Part shown: one piece after another, positions 1-11,000 of the stretch
Numbering within the stretch: position 1 is the first letter of the stretch
Layout: each line of letters opens with the position of its first letter
Origin: CAZAMB01 sp964501365
Lineage (GTDB): Bacteria > Planctomycetota > Phycisphaerae > UBA1845
DNA: 64,000 nucleotides
Assembly: GCA_964501365.1 (NCBI GenBank)
Contig: CAZCST010000020.1
Coordinates: 372,001-436,000 of the forward strand
Direction of reading: 5' to 3'
Program-made: the position numbers and the translations under genes
The notes under the pieces: model-generated
What the model was told of the DNA's origin: nothing
Seen by the model: the letters and a program-made list of their open reading frames with translations, nothing else
Database searches by the model: none

Positions 1-193
1 TCGTCTGACTGCGTTTGCAGCCGGTTTCACCGCCGCCAACGCCACCGCCACCGCAACGGGGACGTACGATGCGCACGATCCTGACACGATGACCGGTGAA
101 TTTACGTTCTCGGTTAGGGCGACAGTAGACTTCATCCCGAATGCGAACATGGACCTGGGGTACAGCTTCATTGCCCACCGGGTGGCTGAATAG
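1..193 (+). CDS. Hypothetical protein, C-terminal fragment
   Basis: The reading frame enters from the left edge (first full codon at base 2) and ends at TAG 191-193, giving 63 visible residues. The piece is rich in Ala and Thr and then alternates hydrophobic and polar residues (around EFTFSV and VDFIPN), as in an extracellular beta-rich protein. No family is recognised. A good terminator follows at once, so this is the last gene of its transcription unit. Confidence 0.55.
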   Translation, partial: RLTAFAAGFTAANATATATGTYDAHDPDTMTGEFTFSVRATVDFIPNANMDLGYSFIAHRVAE

Positions 194-224
194 AAACGAT
201 AATCACCTGATCTTGATACCGGAT

Positions 225-260
225 CCCTCGCCCTTTTTTCAATGAGGGCGAGGGTTTCTT
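225..260 (+). terminator. Rho-independent terminator
   Basis: A perfect 9-bp stem, CCCTCGCCC (225-233) and GGGCGAGGG (246-254), encloses a 12-base loop and is followed by a T-rich run (255-260). It lies 32 bases after the stop codon of the gene at the left edge and closes that unit. Confidence 0.85.
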
Positions 261-284
261 GTTAACGCGAGGAATCGCCGCAGA

Positions 285-314
285 TTGACGCGCCGCGACC
301 GAAATCTGTATACT
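285..314 (+). promoter_or_regulatory. Sigma-70-type promoter for the acyl-CoA dehydrogenase gene
   Basis: TTGACG at 285-290 and TATACT at 309-314 are separated by 18 bases, close to the housekeeping consensus. Transcription would start near 321, leaving a leader of about 80 bases before the ATG at 401. It sits between the terminator at 225-260 and the next gene on the same strand. Confidence 0.65.
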
Positions 315-400
315 CGCGCTGCAGTAAGAAATGGCTTGGAAATGGGTCGCTCAAAGCCTGGTTCCGGTGTCGAGCGTTTTCACATTGAGTACGAACGCAC

Positions 401-1546
401 ATGCCCTTATTACCAACCGGCGCGGTCTTCGACGGCGATCAGAATTCTCTTCTGACAGTCGTCCGCGAATTCGCCGAACACGAACTCTTTCCACTAGACC
501 GAAAATGGGACGTTGAGGAGTCATCGGTAGCAGAAGTCCTGCCGAAACTCTCGGACATGGGTCTGCTCAATCTACTCATCCCGCCGGAAGCCGGAGGACT
601 TGGATGCGATTACCGAACTTTTGCCGCAATCATTCATGAGCTCGCAATCTGGTCGCCTTCGACGGCCGTAACCGTTTCCGTTCACAACATGGTCGGTCGG
701 ATCGTCCAGCAATTCGTCGATGAACCGCTGCGAGGACAATTGCTGTCGGAATGGGGAAAGCCCACAAGTTTCGGGGCGTTTTGCGTCTCCGAGGCGGGGG
801 CAGGCAGCGACGCGCGAAGCATCCAGGCAACCGTACGCGAAACAAATGATGGCTTTCGCATCAACGGCGAAAAGATGTGGGTGACCAACGGCGTCAGTGC
901 CGGGTGGTATTTTGTACTGGCGAAAATGGAAGGCGCAGCGGAAAAGGGATATTGCACGTTCCTCGTCCGGGGCGACTCCAAGGGCCTCACGCGAGAAAAG
1001 ATCCGCGGGAAAATGGGAATCCGGGGAAGCGAAACTGCAGTCGTCCATTTTCAGGACGTGCATGTGCCTCGTGAATACCAGGTCGGCGATCAAGGGAAGG
1101 GGCTGCTGGTATGCCTGTCAACCTTGAACGGCGGACGAATCAGCATTGCGGCACAGGCAACGGGGATCGGCGAGGCGTGCCTGGCGGAAATGATCAGCTA
1201 TGCGAGGCAGCGCGAGCAATTCGGCAAGGCGATCGGAAGATTTCAAGCCGTCGGAAACATGATCGCGGACAGTGCCGTTGACCTTGAAGCAGCCAGGAGC
1301 CTGATCTGGCGAGCGGCCGCGACGGTCGACGCGGGACACACCGATCGGGCTGCGAGCGCGATGGCCAAGCTGTTTGCCTCCGAAGCGGCCAATCGTATTG
1401 CGTACAGGGCTGTGCAGGTTCACGGAGGAACGGGATATGTGCACGAATGTCGCGTCGAGCAACTGTTCCGCGATGCCCGAATCACCTCAATCTATGAAGG
1501 CACGAGTGAAATCCAGCGGATTGTACTGGCCCGTTCGCTGGCCTAA
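401..1546 (+). CDS. Acyl-CoA dehydrogenase
   Basis: This 381-residue protein has the full length of the soluble FAD-dependent acyl-CoA dehydrogenase family, which makes the alpha,beta double bond of an acyl-CoA and passes electrons to ETF. Visible signatures are CVSEAGAGSDA and WVTNG in the middle beta domain, and IYEGTSEIQ near the C-terminus. The Glu of that last motif (about residue 366) is at the position of the catalytic base in short/medium-chain enzymes. The substrate (fatty acyl, butyryl or branched chain) cannot be told. The start at 401 has no clear ribosome-binding site. The gene stands alone behind its own promoter, and its stop overlaps the stop of the convergent gene by 4 bases. 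Confidence 0.93.
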   Translation: MPLLPTGAVFDGDQNSLLTVVREFAEHELFPLDRKWDVEESSVAEVLPKLSDMGLLNLLIPPEAGGLGCDYRTFAAIIHELAIWSPSTAVTVSVHNMVGRIVQQFVDEPLRGQLLSEWGKPTSFGAFCVSEAGAGSDARSIQATVRETNDGFRINGEKMWVTNGVSAGWYFVLAKMEGAAEKGYCTFLVRGDSKGLTREKIRGKMGIRGSETAVVHFQDVHVPREYQVGDQGKGLLVCLSTLNGGRISIAAQATGIGEACLAEMISYARQREQFGKAIGRFQAVGNMIADSAVDLEAARSLIWRAAATVDAGHTDRAASAMAKLFASEAANRIAYRAVQVHGGTGYVHECRVEQLFRDARITSIYEGTSEIQRIVLARSLA

Positions 1547-2103
1547 TCGCAACTTGTTGCGAGGTCGGTTCGAGGGGGCAATGGATTGGGGCTTTGCGTG
1601 CGGGCCCGTCCGTGCCAGACGACTTCGGCCTTCCAATTGCTTGAATCGCCCATATCGCCGCCCACATCCGCGAGTTCGGCGGGGACCACCTCCATGCAGA
1701 CGCGAAGAGTCCCTTTGGCGGGGAGAAATCGGTCAAAAAACTGCGTCGCTTCAGCCGGTGGCTTATCCGATTTTGCGCCGCCTTTTGGCACATACCAGAA
1801 GTGAATCTGAAATTGTTCGACGTAATATCCGTGGGCCTCTGTGATGGTAAAATACAGCCGGTTTTTCCCTTTCGAGCGGTCCACTTCGACTTGTGTAACG
1901 AGATCGGGTTTTTCGGCCGGCTCCGCGCCGGGCAACGGGAATTTTTCAAGAGTTTTTGTAACCTGTTTAAGGTGATCCTTCTCCTCAGGCGTCATCGAGG
2001 TATTTTCCAGGATATCAGCCGGCTTGGTGCCACTTTTTATACTGGCGAAGTAGATGGCCATTCCGGCAGCGATGACGATCAAGATCAATAGGCGCGGATT
2101 CAT
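1543..2103 (-). CDS. Membrane-anchored hypothetical protein
   Basis: The start at 2103 is chosen because GGGAG lies 7 bases upstream and because it puts a hydrophobic segment (LLILIVIAAGMAIYF) at the very N-terminus; the frame is open further upstream but lacks these signals. The product is about 186 residues: one N-terminal membrane segment, then a soluble part with a charged linker and a beta-rich region rich in aromatic residues (YYVEQFQIHFWYVP). It is probably periplasmic and membrane-tethered. No family is recognised. It is convergent with the acyl-CoA dehydrogenase gene. Confidence 0.7.
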   Translation of the reverse strand: MNPRLLILIVIAAGMAIYFASIKSGTKPADILENTSMTPEEKDHLKQVTKTLEKFPLPGAEPAEKPDLVTQVEVDRSKGKNRLYFTITEAHGYYVEQFQIHFWYVPKGGAKSDKPPAEATQFFDRFLPAKGTLRVCMEVVPAELADVGGDMGDSSNWKAEVVWHGRARTQSPNPLPPRTDLATSCD

Positions 2104-2348
2104 AACTAAACTCCCAATATCGGTAGTAGCCCGCCATTTTGACGCGGGCACCTCATTAAAGTTCCAAATTCTCTCGAAGGCAAGCTTTGGGAAGATCAGA
2201 GGCGTATCACCATTGCCAGCCGCACGTCCCGTTGGAGCATGGGCCGCCAAAGTTGACGCGGAACCGAGGTTGGAATACCCTCGACAGGCTACGGCCTTTT
2301 GCCCGAGCGGGCGGTCGGCACGTTTCAACTTGTCGGGAAACCAGAATT

Positions 2349-3092
2349 ATGGACTCCGAACGTCGGCATCAACTCCGCGAAAATGATCTGGCTCACGGGC
2401 TGACCGTTACGCGGGATTTTTTCGAGCAGCACAGCAAGCAAATCACACTGGCGGCCGCCACGGTCCTGGGGCTGTTCTTGATTGCATCGCTTGTCATTCG
2501 ATCACGTGAGACAGCCCATCAAGATATCTGGCGCCAGAAGAACGAACTTACCTTTGATGATCCCAAACAAAGTCTTCACTCGGTTGATCAACTGTTGACT
2601 CTCGCAAAGGAATCGTCTGACCGACGATTTGCGCTGGACGCGCTCATCCAGGCGGGCCGGGAATCGCTTCGACTGGCCAAGGAAGCACCCTTTCCTCCCG
2701 ATAAGGAATTCAACGCACGTGCCCGCATGGCATTTGAAGAATTGTTAAAGCGTTATCCAGGCGACGGGCTTCCCGTGGGAGTTTCGCTGGCAGGCCTGGC
2801 GACGGTCGAGGAAAACGAATTCGTTCTTGATCACAACGCGGCGCACAAGGACAAAGCGAAAGAGTATTTAACCCGCCTTTCGTCGGATTCCAAGTTCAGC
2901 GGATTGCCATTTCAGCGAATGGCTCTCGATCGGCTCAAGGCGCTGGATTCCATTTTCGTGGTCACCGAGTTTGCGCCCGCTCCACTTCCACCACCAGTCG
3001 AAGCCGCTGCTCCCGTAGAGCCTGCGCCCATTGATCCCAACCAACCTGTAAAGATTGAGCCGGTCAAGGTCGAGCCCCCCGCTCAACCGTAG
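2349..3092 (+). CDS. Membrane-anchored helical protein, YfgM/TPR-like
   Basis: The start at 2349 is preferred over upstream codons because it gives a short charged N-terminus followed by one membrane segment (residues about 35-52, TLAAATVLGLFLIASLVI). The soluble part is helical and contains TPR-like stretches: a segment about residues 130-150 reads FEELLKRYPGDGLPVG, and KAKEYLTRL follows later. This resembles YfgM-type ancillary proteins of the cell envelope. The last 45 residues are Pro-, Val- and Glu-rich and probably disordered. The next gene follows after 3 bases, so the two are likely co-transcribed. Function is inferred only from architecture. Confidence 0.7.
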   Translation: MDSERRHQLRENDLAHGLTVTRDFFEQHSKQITLAAATVLGLFLIASLVIRSRETAHQDIWRQKNELTFDDPKQSLHSVDQLLTLAKESSDRRFALDALIQAGRESLRLAKEAPFPPDKEFNARARMAFEELLKRYPGDGLPVGVSLAGLATVEENEFVLDHNAAHKDKAKEYLTRLSSDSKFSGLPFQRMALDRLKALDSIFVVTEFAPAPLPPPVEAAAPVEPAPIDPNQPVKIEPVKVEPPAQP

Positions 3093-3095
3093 GGT

Positions 3096-5972
3096 GTGTT
3101 TCGCTGCTTTCGATTTGCTTTTGGCTTGAATGGGCGAGGGAAATTCCCGCGTTTTGGCGGGCCCATTGCAGGCTTCCTCCTCTTGCTGGCGGCAGGCTGC
3201 CAAACGCCCGCCGGGCTTGCGGGCGCGAAAAAACCATCGCTTCCCATTGGGACATCGAAGCCGGAAGTTCAACTCGTCCCGGGCACTACAACACATCAAA
3301 AGTTGTCGGCCTGCATGAACGAATCTGTCGGATTCCTCTTTCAAATCCGACCGGCCACAACCATCAACAAACCATCGCTCCGGGTGAAATGGCCCGAAGG
3401 ATCAAACCGTTCGGACTCGATTTCCGTCGATCTGGCATGCGTGCATCGCGTACAGGTTGATCGCGCAGCTGGTTGGCAGGTTCGTTCCATTCCGCCGCGC
3501 ATGCGCGAATATGACCCGCTCGATGCGCTGGTTCCACTTCAGGCTCCCAAGGGCGGGCTGCCCGCACGGCTGGAAGCCGGCACGGAATATGTCTTCTGGG
3601 TGGATTTGATCGCCGCCAGGGGAACGGTCGCGGGCATTCATCATGTTCCACTGGTTTTGGAGGTATTGGGAAAGCCTCTGGGAACTCTGGACATTGAGTT
3701 TGCCGTCTGGCCGGCAATCCTTCCTGATGAAGGCGACTTGCTCGCGATCGGAGAAGTCGATCATGTGGGGCTATTCCGGCACCACATTCCCGGTGCGGCG
3801 TCCAATTCGCCGAACGGCACGGCGTGGCAAACTCAAGGCCTTCCGACGGGTGGCGAATATGACCGGTTGTTGAACAACGCCGTACAATTGCTGCAGAAGC
3901 ACCGCGTAGCTCCGCTTCTTCCGAAACTCGAACCACAAGTCAAAGTATCCTCGCGCGGAGAAATGGAATTGGACTGGTCGAATTACGACCGAATTGTCGG
4001 CCCGCTGCTCGATGGTCAGGCATTTGCCAATCGAATTCCACTTCCCGTGTGGCCGCTCCCGTTTTGGTCCCTGCTGCGTCCGGGAGATGACAAGATACTC
4101 AATGCCCCCGGTTCCGAGTCGCTGGCGAAAAAAATGGTGGAAGAGTCTGCCCGACATTTTCAGGAAAGGGGGTGGCTGGATCGGTCCCTCGCTTTCGTGG
4201 ATGCTGACGTTGCCCTTTCTCCAGAGCCAACTTTGGCAACGAAGAAAGCGGTTGAACTGATTCGCAGCACGCGGAAGGATATTCGCATTGCTTCGAGACG
4301 GTTTCCCCAGGATATGAGGTCGCTGGGTTGGTTCGATTTTCCAAAGAATGATGTGAGTGATGTGGACGTCTGGATTCCCGACGCGCAATTCTATGATGCC
4401 GGGGCGATGAGCAGTGAGCGAGCGCAGGGCAGACAAACATGGCTTGGCGTGGATCGCCCCCCCTTTAGCGGCACGACTGCGTTGTCCGCGCGGCCCAGTG
4501 ATGTTCTCGTATTGAGCTGGCAGGCGAGACTATTGAATGCGAAATACCTGTGGCTGGGGTGTGTAAATGACTGGCCCACCGACTTGAACAAGCCCGATCC
4601 GGCACAATGCGCCAAGTTTGATCCGCACGCCCTGATTTTTCCCGGCAGTGTGTTTGGCCTGACAGAGCCTGTTCCCACGCTTCGGCTCAAGCGCATTCGT
4701 GAGACCATGCAATATGCCTCTTATGCACGATTGCTCGAGCAGCATGATCGCGGCCACATCGTCCAGGCGCTGCAGTCGTCCCTCGTCGAATACGCAGGCA
4801 CGGGTGCGTATCGAACGCATTTTGCCGATGGACGGCCCATTGGCTGGCCTGACAAGCCCGAAATATTCGAGACCGCACGGCAAATCATGGCCAATGAAAT
4901 GCTCAGCGTGGCTGGTGACTTTGCGACAACTGGCGACAAGTCGGGGTTTGGCGCCGATTTGCTTTGGCGTGCGTTTATGACGAACACTCGAGGGGTCCGC
5001 GCGCGCGTTGACGGCGCTCGCGTACGACTCATGGGCACTCCGCTCGACGCTAAGGCCCAAATTGAAACCTGGTTCACTGTGTCGAACCAACGTCGCGAAC
5101 CGCTCCGTGCCACGGCGTCACTGTCGGGCTTTCCGGCCTCCTGTTCGCAACTCGAAGAGGAAAATTCATTGGAACTTGCTGTAGGCAGATCGCAGCGCGT
5201 CGGCCTTACTGTTTCATGCGATGCCGGATGGCTTGGGTCCGCTCACACAACGGGACTAACGTTTCAGATGGCCGAATCGGATCGTGAGCCAATGATGACC
5301 GTGCCTGTTCGGCTTTCGATGATTGTTGCGGAACCCACGGCCCGACGATTGACTATCGACGGAGACCTTTCTGACTGGACTGCCGCGGCGGGGAACGTGG
5401 CGTCGGATTTCCGTTTGATCGCCGGGGAATGCGATGAAGGCACGGAGTCCTGCGCCCATCCAGCATTGAGCACGTTTGCGTTCACACGAAGGGATGCGGA
5501 GTTTCTGTACGTGGGAATCAACGCCGAAGCGCGGCCTGACGCAGGACCGGCCATGCGGCGCAAAGGCGTCACGTATGACGATTTGATTCCCAGCGACGAA
5601 GAGGATCTGGTGGAAATTCTGATCGATCCGCTCAACGGAGGAACGCGCAGCCCGGCGGACCTCTACCACATCGTCATCAAGCGTTCGGGGGTGTACTTGC
5701 TGGAGCGGGGAATCACGACAGTTCCACCGTTGGGGCCGCGTCGGCCGTGGCAGGCGGACATCGAAGTGGCGAGCCGGGCCCAGTCCAACCGGTGGACGAC
5801 GGAAGTGCGGATTCCGCTGACCTCGTTCGACCGGCCAGGCACGGTACGGGGCGAGATTTGGGGCTTTAACGTAACGCATTATGACGCTAGGCAGCAGGAA
5901 TTCGGCACCTGGTCGGGGGCGGTCGGTAACGCCTATGACCCGATTTCGCTGGGAAATCTGCTGCTTCCGTAG
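3096..5972 (+). CDS. Large lipoprotein, GH123-like with C-terminal CBM9-like domain
   Basis: The start is GTG at 3096; it places a hydrophobic segment and a lipobox-like LLLLAAGC at residues about 28-35, so the product is probably an exported lipoprotein. The central part has the look of the DUF6067/GH123-like proteins common in planctomycetes (residues about 180-620, rich in Trp and acidic motifs), but I cannot place catalytic residues with certainty. The last 200 residues start with TIDGDLSDW and contain LVEILIDPLNGG and ending FGTWSG, typical of CBM9-like carbohydrate-binding modules. A role in binding or trimming polysaccharide outside the cell is inferred. It is tightly coupled to the upstream TPR-like gene. 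Confidence 0.65.
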   Translation: MFRCFRFAFGLNGRGKFPRFGGPIAGFLLLLAAGCQTPAGLAGAKKPSLPIGTSKPEVQLVPGTTTHQKLSACMNESVGFLFQIRPATTINKPSLRVKWPEGSNRSDSISVDLACVHRVQVDRAAGWQVRSIPPRMREYDPLDALVPLQAPKGGLPARLEAGTEYVFWVDLIAARGTVAGIHHVPLVLEVLGKPLGTLDIEFAVWPAILPDEGDLLAIGEVDHVGLFRHHIPGAASNSPNGTAWQTQGLPTGGEYDRLLNNAVQLLQKHRVAPLLPKLEPQVKVSSRGEMELDWSNYDRIVGPLLDGQAFANRIPLPVWPLPFWSLLRPGDDKILNAPGSESLAKKMVEESARHFQERGWLDRSLAFVDADVALSPEPTLATKKAVELIRSTRKDIRIASRRFPQDMRSLGWFDFPKNDVSDVDVWIPDAQFYDAGAMSSERAQGRQTWLGVDRPPFSGTTALSARPSDVLVLSWQARLLNAKYLWLGCVNDWPTDLNKPDPAQCAKFDPHALIFPGSVFGLTEPVPTLRLKRIRETMQYASYARLLEQHDRGHIVQALQSSLVEYAGTGAYRTHFADGRPIGWPDKPEIFETARQIMANEMLSVAGDFATTGDKSGFGADLLWRAFMTNTRGVRARVDGARVRLMGTPLDAKAQIETWFTVSNQRREPLRATASLSGFPASCSQLEEENSLELAVGRSQRVGLTVSCDAGWLGSAHTTGLTFQMAESDREPMMTVPVRLSMIVAEPTARRLTIDGDLSDWTAAAGNVASDFRLIAGECDEGTESCAHPALSTFAFTRRDAEFLYVGINAEARPDAGPAMRRKGVTYDDLIPSDEEDLVEILIDPLNGGTRSPADLYHIVIKRSGVYLLERGITTVPPLGPRRPWQADIEVASRAQSNRWTTEVRIPLTSFDRPGTVRGEIWGFNVTHYDARQQEFGTWSGAVGNAYDPISLGNLLLP

Positions 5973-6038
5973 TTTGATTCACGCATCGGCAGACCTAGAA
6001 TGAACAGGTCGTTCCCAGGTATCGGCTTCAGGACAGCA

Positions 6039-6896
6039 ATGATTCACCGGAACAAAACCAAGCCCCCAACCACCTGCACTTGCGGGTTTACGTTGATCGA
6101 ATTGCTCGTGGTGATTTCGATTATCGCTCTCTTGATTTCCATTTTGATGCCTTCGCTTAGCAGGGCACGGGCGCAGGCCAAGAGCGTTGCCTGCCTCGCG
6201 CGACTCAAGGAATTTGGAAATGCAATCGCAGCGTATGAGGGAACCAGCGCTAGCGCGCTTCCGCCGGCGCGATGGAAGCCCACCAACCTGAATGTTTCAA
6301 ACGATCCCGGTTCCGGTGCACAGGGTAGCAGGACGGACCCGGCGACCGGTCGGCCCATCGAATACGGCTGGACTGAAATCCTCTTCGCCTACGTATACAT
6401 GGAAGAAGTGAAATTGCCGGAGTCCTATCCGGTGCTGCGTAATGTGGATGGCCGGAGATTTGAAAAATATTTTCTCTGCCCGGGGCTGGGGGATGATGGC
6501 GTTACCAGCGGTCATTATCGAGTGTATCTGCCGTCGTGGACCGCGAACATGCCCACGGACTCAAAAGGGAAATGGCTTGAATCCTATCGACCCGCACCGG
6601 ACGCGGCGGCGAATCGTGAAAAAATCCGCCCCAGACTGCCGCTGATCGGCGACGCCAACGATTTCTCCGAGCGAGGCGACGGAATCGGCAACGACGATTG
6701 CAGCTACATCGATGCCGGAGAGGCGAACTTTGCAGGCTCCGATGGCCGCAGCGGAAACCGCTTTTCCGATCGCCATTCGGGCGGAACAAACTATCTCTTT
6801 CAAGACCTTCACGGGGCGTGGGACACGCGTCTGCGTGAGGAGCTGGCGCGCGATTACGACCTCAACGGCGTCATTGATATCGAAGTACGCCCCTGA
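6039..6896 (+). CDS. Prepilin-type pseudopilin (DUF1559-like)
   Basis: The N-terminus has a short leader ending in Gly, then FTLIELLVVISIIALLISIL, the textbook N-methylation segment of type IV pilins and type II secretion pseudopilins. Cleavage by prepilin peptidase is expected just before the Phe. The C-terminal RHSGGTNYLFQDLHGAW resembles the H-x9-DG motif of planctomycete DUF1559 proteins, of which genomes carry dozens. I chose ATG 6039, which has AGGA 5 bases upstream and gives a 16-residue leader; ATG 6000 is in frame but has no ribosome-binding site. Likely a minor pseudopilin or surface filament subunit. Confidence 0.88.
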   Translation: MIHRNKTKPPTTCTCGFTLIELLVVISIIALLISILMPSLSRARAQAKSVACLARLKEFGNAIAAYEGTSASALPPARWKPTNLNVSNDPGSGAQGSRTDPATGRPIEYGWTEILFAYVYMEEVKLPESYPVLRNVDGRRFEKYFLCPGLGDDGVTSGHYRVYLPSWTANMPTDSKGKWLESYRPAPDAAANREKIRPRLPLIGDANDFSERGDGIGNDDCSYIDAGEANFAGSDGRSGNRFSDRHSGGTNYLFQDLHGAWDTRLREELARDYDLNGVIDIEVRP

Positions 6897-6965
6897 ATTT
6901 TGTCGCATGGCGAAGCCCTGCAACGCTCATTATCATTCCCACGTTGAACTTTTGGGAGAATGATC

Positions 6966-7853
6966 ATGAGACAATTCACTCGTCGGGCGGCCATTGTTTT
7001 TCTGGTGCCCCTTTCCACCGCATTGGCCCAGCAAGACTATTCCAAGGTTGAAATCAAAACCACACCCGTGAGTGGCAGCGTCTACATGCTGGAGGGCAGC
7101 GGCGGCAATATCGGAGTGTGTGCGGGGCCTGATGGGATTCTGATCATCGATGATCAGTACGCCCCGCTGGCCGACAAAATTCGTGAGGCCCTTCGCAAGC
7201 TGGGCAGCGACAAGCCCAAGTTCATTTTGAACACGCACTGGCATGGAGATCACGTTGGCGGCAACGAATCATTCGGACGCGACGGCACGATCATCGCCCA
7301 CGAAAACGTTCGAAAACGACTGATCACGAAACAAGAACTGTTTGGCGAAGCCGTCGCGCCGCTAGCACCACCCGGACTCCCCATCATCACGTTTCCGCAA
7401 TCGATGACGATCCACTTCAATGACGAGGAAGTTCGCATGGTGTATATGCCGCACGGGCACACCGATGGCGACAGCATCGTTTTTTTCCCCAAGTCCAATG
7501 TAGTCCACATGGGCGACCACATGTTCGCCGGGACATTTCCGTTCGTCGATCTTGAACACGGTGGCGATGTTGAGGGCATGGCCCGCAATGTGGCCAAGGT
7601 GATCGAGCTGGCTCCCCCGGGGGCGAAATTCATTCCCGGACATGGTCCTCTGTCGACCCTTGATGACGTCAAAAAGTTCCACCAGATGCTTGTGGAGACA
7701 ACCCAATTGGTGCGCGACAAGATCGCCGCCGGGAAGACAGTGGAACAAATCAGGGCCGAAGGCGTGCCGGATCAATGGAAGAGCTGGGGAAACGGATTTA
7801 TTAAGACCGATCGCTGGCTGGATACGGTGTATAAATCCCTGCAAAAAAAGTAA
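6966..7853 (+). CDS. Secreted metallo-beta-lactamase-fold hydrolase
   Basis: The protein starts with a signal peptide (RR, a hydrophobic core, then a likely cut after ALAQ). The zinc signature HWHGDHVGG is present, followed by further conserved His residues (GHTDGD, HMGDHMF, PGHGP), the set expected for a two-metal MBL-fold enzyme in the periplasm. It looks like the cyclase/B3-like branch rather than a true antibiotic-resistance enzyme. The start at 6966 is preferred to 6960 because GGGAG (6954-6958) then has a normal 7-base spacing. Substrate unknown. It stands 69 bases after the pseudopilin gene on the same strand. Confidence 0.87.
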   Translation: MRQFTRRAAIVFLVPLSTALAQQDYSKVEIKTTPVSGSVYMLEGSGGNIGVCAGPDGILIIDDQYAPLADKIREALRKLGSDKPKFILNTHWHGDHVGGNESFGRDGTIIAHENVRKRLITKQELFGEAVAPLAPPGLPIITFPQSMTIHFNDEEVRMVYMPHGHTDGDSIVFFPKSNVVHMGDHMFAGTFPFVDLEHGGDVEGMARNVAKVIELAPPGAKFIPGHGPLSTLDDVKKFHQMLVETTQLVRDKIAAGKTVEQIRAEGVPDQWKSWGNGFIKTDRWLDTVYKSLQKK

Positions 7854-8043
7854 CAGCACGCGATGGAGGCGGCGGCGAAGGCCAGGGGTCCGGAAATCGA
7901 AAAAGTAGTTGAATTTAGGGCGAATCGGGCCTATAAACGATGTCGCGCTTCCGGGGGGCCAAATTTCACACTTGGGTCGCGCAAGCTTGTGAACGATTTG
8001 TCAGCCGACGTACTTCGATTCGAGTCATTTGGAGGGGTTCCCA

Positions 8044-11000
8044 GTGCAAAGTCACCGTGGGTTCATTCTAGTTGTTACCGTTCTTGGGTGTTCGATTCCC
8101 TGCCTGGGTGCGCCCGTTGAACCCGGGCTAAAGGTTGATCGATCCGGGAAGACAGGATTGGCGACGTTTGTACGCGCGACGAATGGCGGGGCAATCGATA
8201 TTCCCGTGGCGGCCGCTGCGGGGGGAGCCAAGGCCGGTCCGATGGATTTTCTCCATGCGCACGGACGCCTCTTTGGCGTGACCACTCCGGAGACCGAGCT
8301 GGCTCTCGACAAAGTCGTCGGGGATGAGATCGCCAACACGCACACGATCTACCGCCAAACGTATCGCGGGGTCCCCGTGTTCGGCGGGCGCTTGCAAGTC
8401 CATCAGAATCCGACGGGCGCGGTAGTGTCCGCCAATGGTAGTTTCTTCCCCATTCCGCGAACGCTTCAGGTTCGCCCGGCTCTTACCGCTGATGACGCAG
8501 TGGCGCGCGCAACGGCAACCCTGGCGGCCGTCGTTCCCGTCGTGGAGAAGAATCAACTGGTGATCGTCGATCCGGGGTGGTACGGCGATGCGCCGGTTGG
8601 AGCGCACCTTGCCTATCACATCATCCTTGCCGATCAGACAGCCGGCGTGCGCGAGGCCTTCTTCGTTGACGCGCAGAATGGAAAAATTCTCGATCACTGG
8701 AATCTCATGCACACCGCCCGCGTTCGTCAGGTTTTCAACGACGTGACGAACGTCACAGTGCGATCCGAGGGCGGACCGGCCACGGGCGATTTCGAAGCCG
8801 ACGGGGCCTACGACTATTCGGGTGATTACTACGATTACCTGTTTCGTGCGTTTGGCCGTGACAGTATCAACGGAGGCGGAACAACGCTCCTCTCCACCGT
8901 TCACCTGCAGAGCAGCAGTTGCCCCAATGCCTTCGGCGGCACGGGCGGTGCGTCATTCTGCGACGGGATCGTGACAGACGACATCGTCGCCCACGAATTC
9001 ACCCACGGGCTGACCGGCTTCACAGCGGATCTCATCTATCAAAATCAGTCCGGACAACTGAACGAATCCTTCTCCGACGTATTTGGCGAGACGGTGGATT
9101 TGCTCAACGGAAACGCCGCGTTTCCCGGTGCTCCCGGCGGCACTCCGTGGCCGACTCACGGTAGCGGGCCCGGATCAGACACGCCGAACGTACTTCGCAC
9201 GGCGTGCGTGGCCAGTGCATTCGTCACCGTGAACTCACCGGCTAACATAGCCGGTGATTACTCGGCACAGCCGGCCAGTTTTGGCGCTGCGCTGACGCCG
9301 GCCGGCACTTCGGCCAATGTCGTTGTGGCCAATCCGATTCGCGCGTGCAACGTTGACATGCCCTTCAGCAATGCCGGTGCCATGGCCGGGAAGATCGTGC
9401 TGGTGAATCGTGGCGACTGCACCTTTACGGAGAAAGTCAAAAATGCGCAGAACGCGGGTGCGATTGGCGTCATCGTGGCGAATAACGTTCTCGCCGGACT
9501 TGCTCCGATGGGCGGGGCTGACGCAACGATCACGATTCGCGCCGTAGGAATCAGCCAGGCCGATGGAAGCACCATCGCCACTGAGGCATCATCGGGGACG
9601 GTCAACGTCACACTGCGGAGCAACGCGAACCCGGATGTCCGATGGCTGGTGGGCGAGGATTCTTCCGGCTTTGGCGGCGCGATCCGGGACATGTGGATGC
9701 CCTCGTGCATGGGGCACCCGGACAGCGCCAATCATCCTTTCCAGACGTGCAACCCGGCCGACGACGGGGGAGTGCATAGCGGCAGCGGCGTCCCCAACCA
9801 CGCCTTTGCCATCGTCGTCGATGGACAATCGTTCAATGGCTACACCGTAAACGGCATCGGTTTGTTCAAAGCTGCGGCAGTCTGGTATCGGGCGCTGACA
9901 GTGTACCTGACTCCGACGTCTGACTTTGGCGATGCATTTATAGCACTGAATCAGGCTGCGTCGGACCTCGTCGGGCAGATGATCAAGGATCCGCGCAACG
10001 GATCGAATTATGCTGTGTTTACGAGCCAGGACGCCGCCGAGATCAACAACGCTTTGCTCGCAGTGGAGATGAATACGCTTGGACTCTGCGGCGCCAACGA
10101 GATCATGGACCCGACTCCGCCGACGAAGTGCGACGGGCGCGTCGTGGTCTATTCCAATCCGATTCAATCGGGTGGCACGGCCGGTTGGACGACGCAGACC
10201 ACAGGCCCGTCAGGTCCGCCAACTCCATACCTGTGGGTGCTTCGCAGCAGCGGCCTGCCCATGGGGCACGCGGGCACGGCATGGTTTGGTGAGGACCGTA
10301 ACATCGGCAACTGTGGGACTCAGGACGAATCCGCCGTCCACAGTCTGACGACTTCGTCCATTGTTCTCCCCGGTACGCTTGAATCGCCGACCGTTGCCTT
10401 CACGCATTATCTATCCACGGAGTCGGGATATGACGGCGGAAACGTGAAACTCAGCGTGAATGGCGGGGCGTTCCAGTTAATTCCCGCCTCGGCATTCATC
10501 TACAATCCATACAACTCTGTGCTCGTGTCCGCCGCTTCCGGCAGCACCAACCCGATGGCTGGTCAGGCGGCATGGACCGGCGGGCAGGGTGCGAGCAATG
10601 ACTGGGGCACGTCGCTGATCGACCTGACAGGACTTGTGCAGCCGGGCAACTCGGTGCGTTTTCGTTTCGACATGGGCAAAGATGGATGCGGCGGCGTCAC
10701 CGGCTGGTATGTCGATGATTTTGAGCTCTACACATGCCCTGTGGTCGATTGCAATGGAAACGGCATCAACGACGCAACCGATATCGCAAATGCAACCAGT
10801 GCTGATTGCGACGGCAACGGAATCCCTGACGAGTGCCAGATTGACAGCAATAGCCCGGCTCCGGGCGGGCCATTCTTCTGTACGTCGGGCTGCGATCCTG
10901 ATTGCAACGTGAATGGAATTCCTGATTCCTGCGAAGTGGCCGGCAACGACTGCAACGCGAATCAAATTCCCGATTCGTGCGAAATCGCAAACTGTGCCGG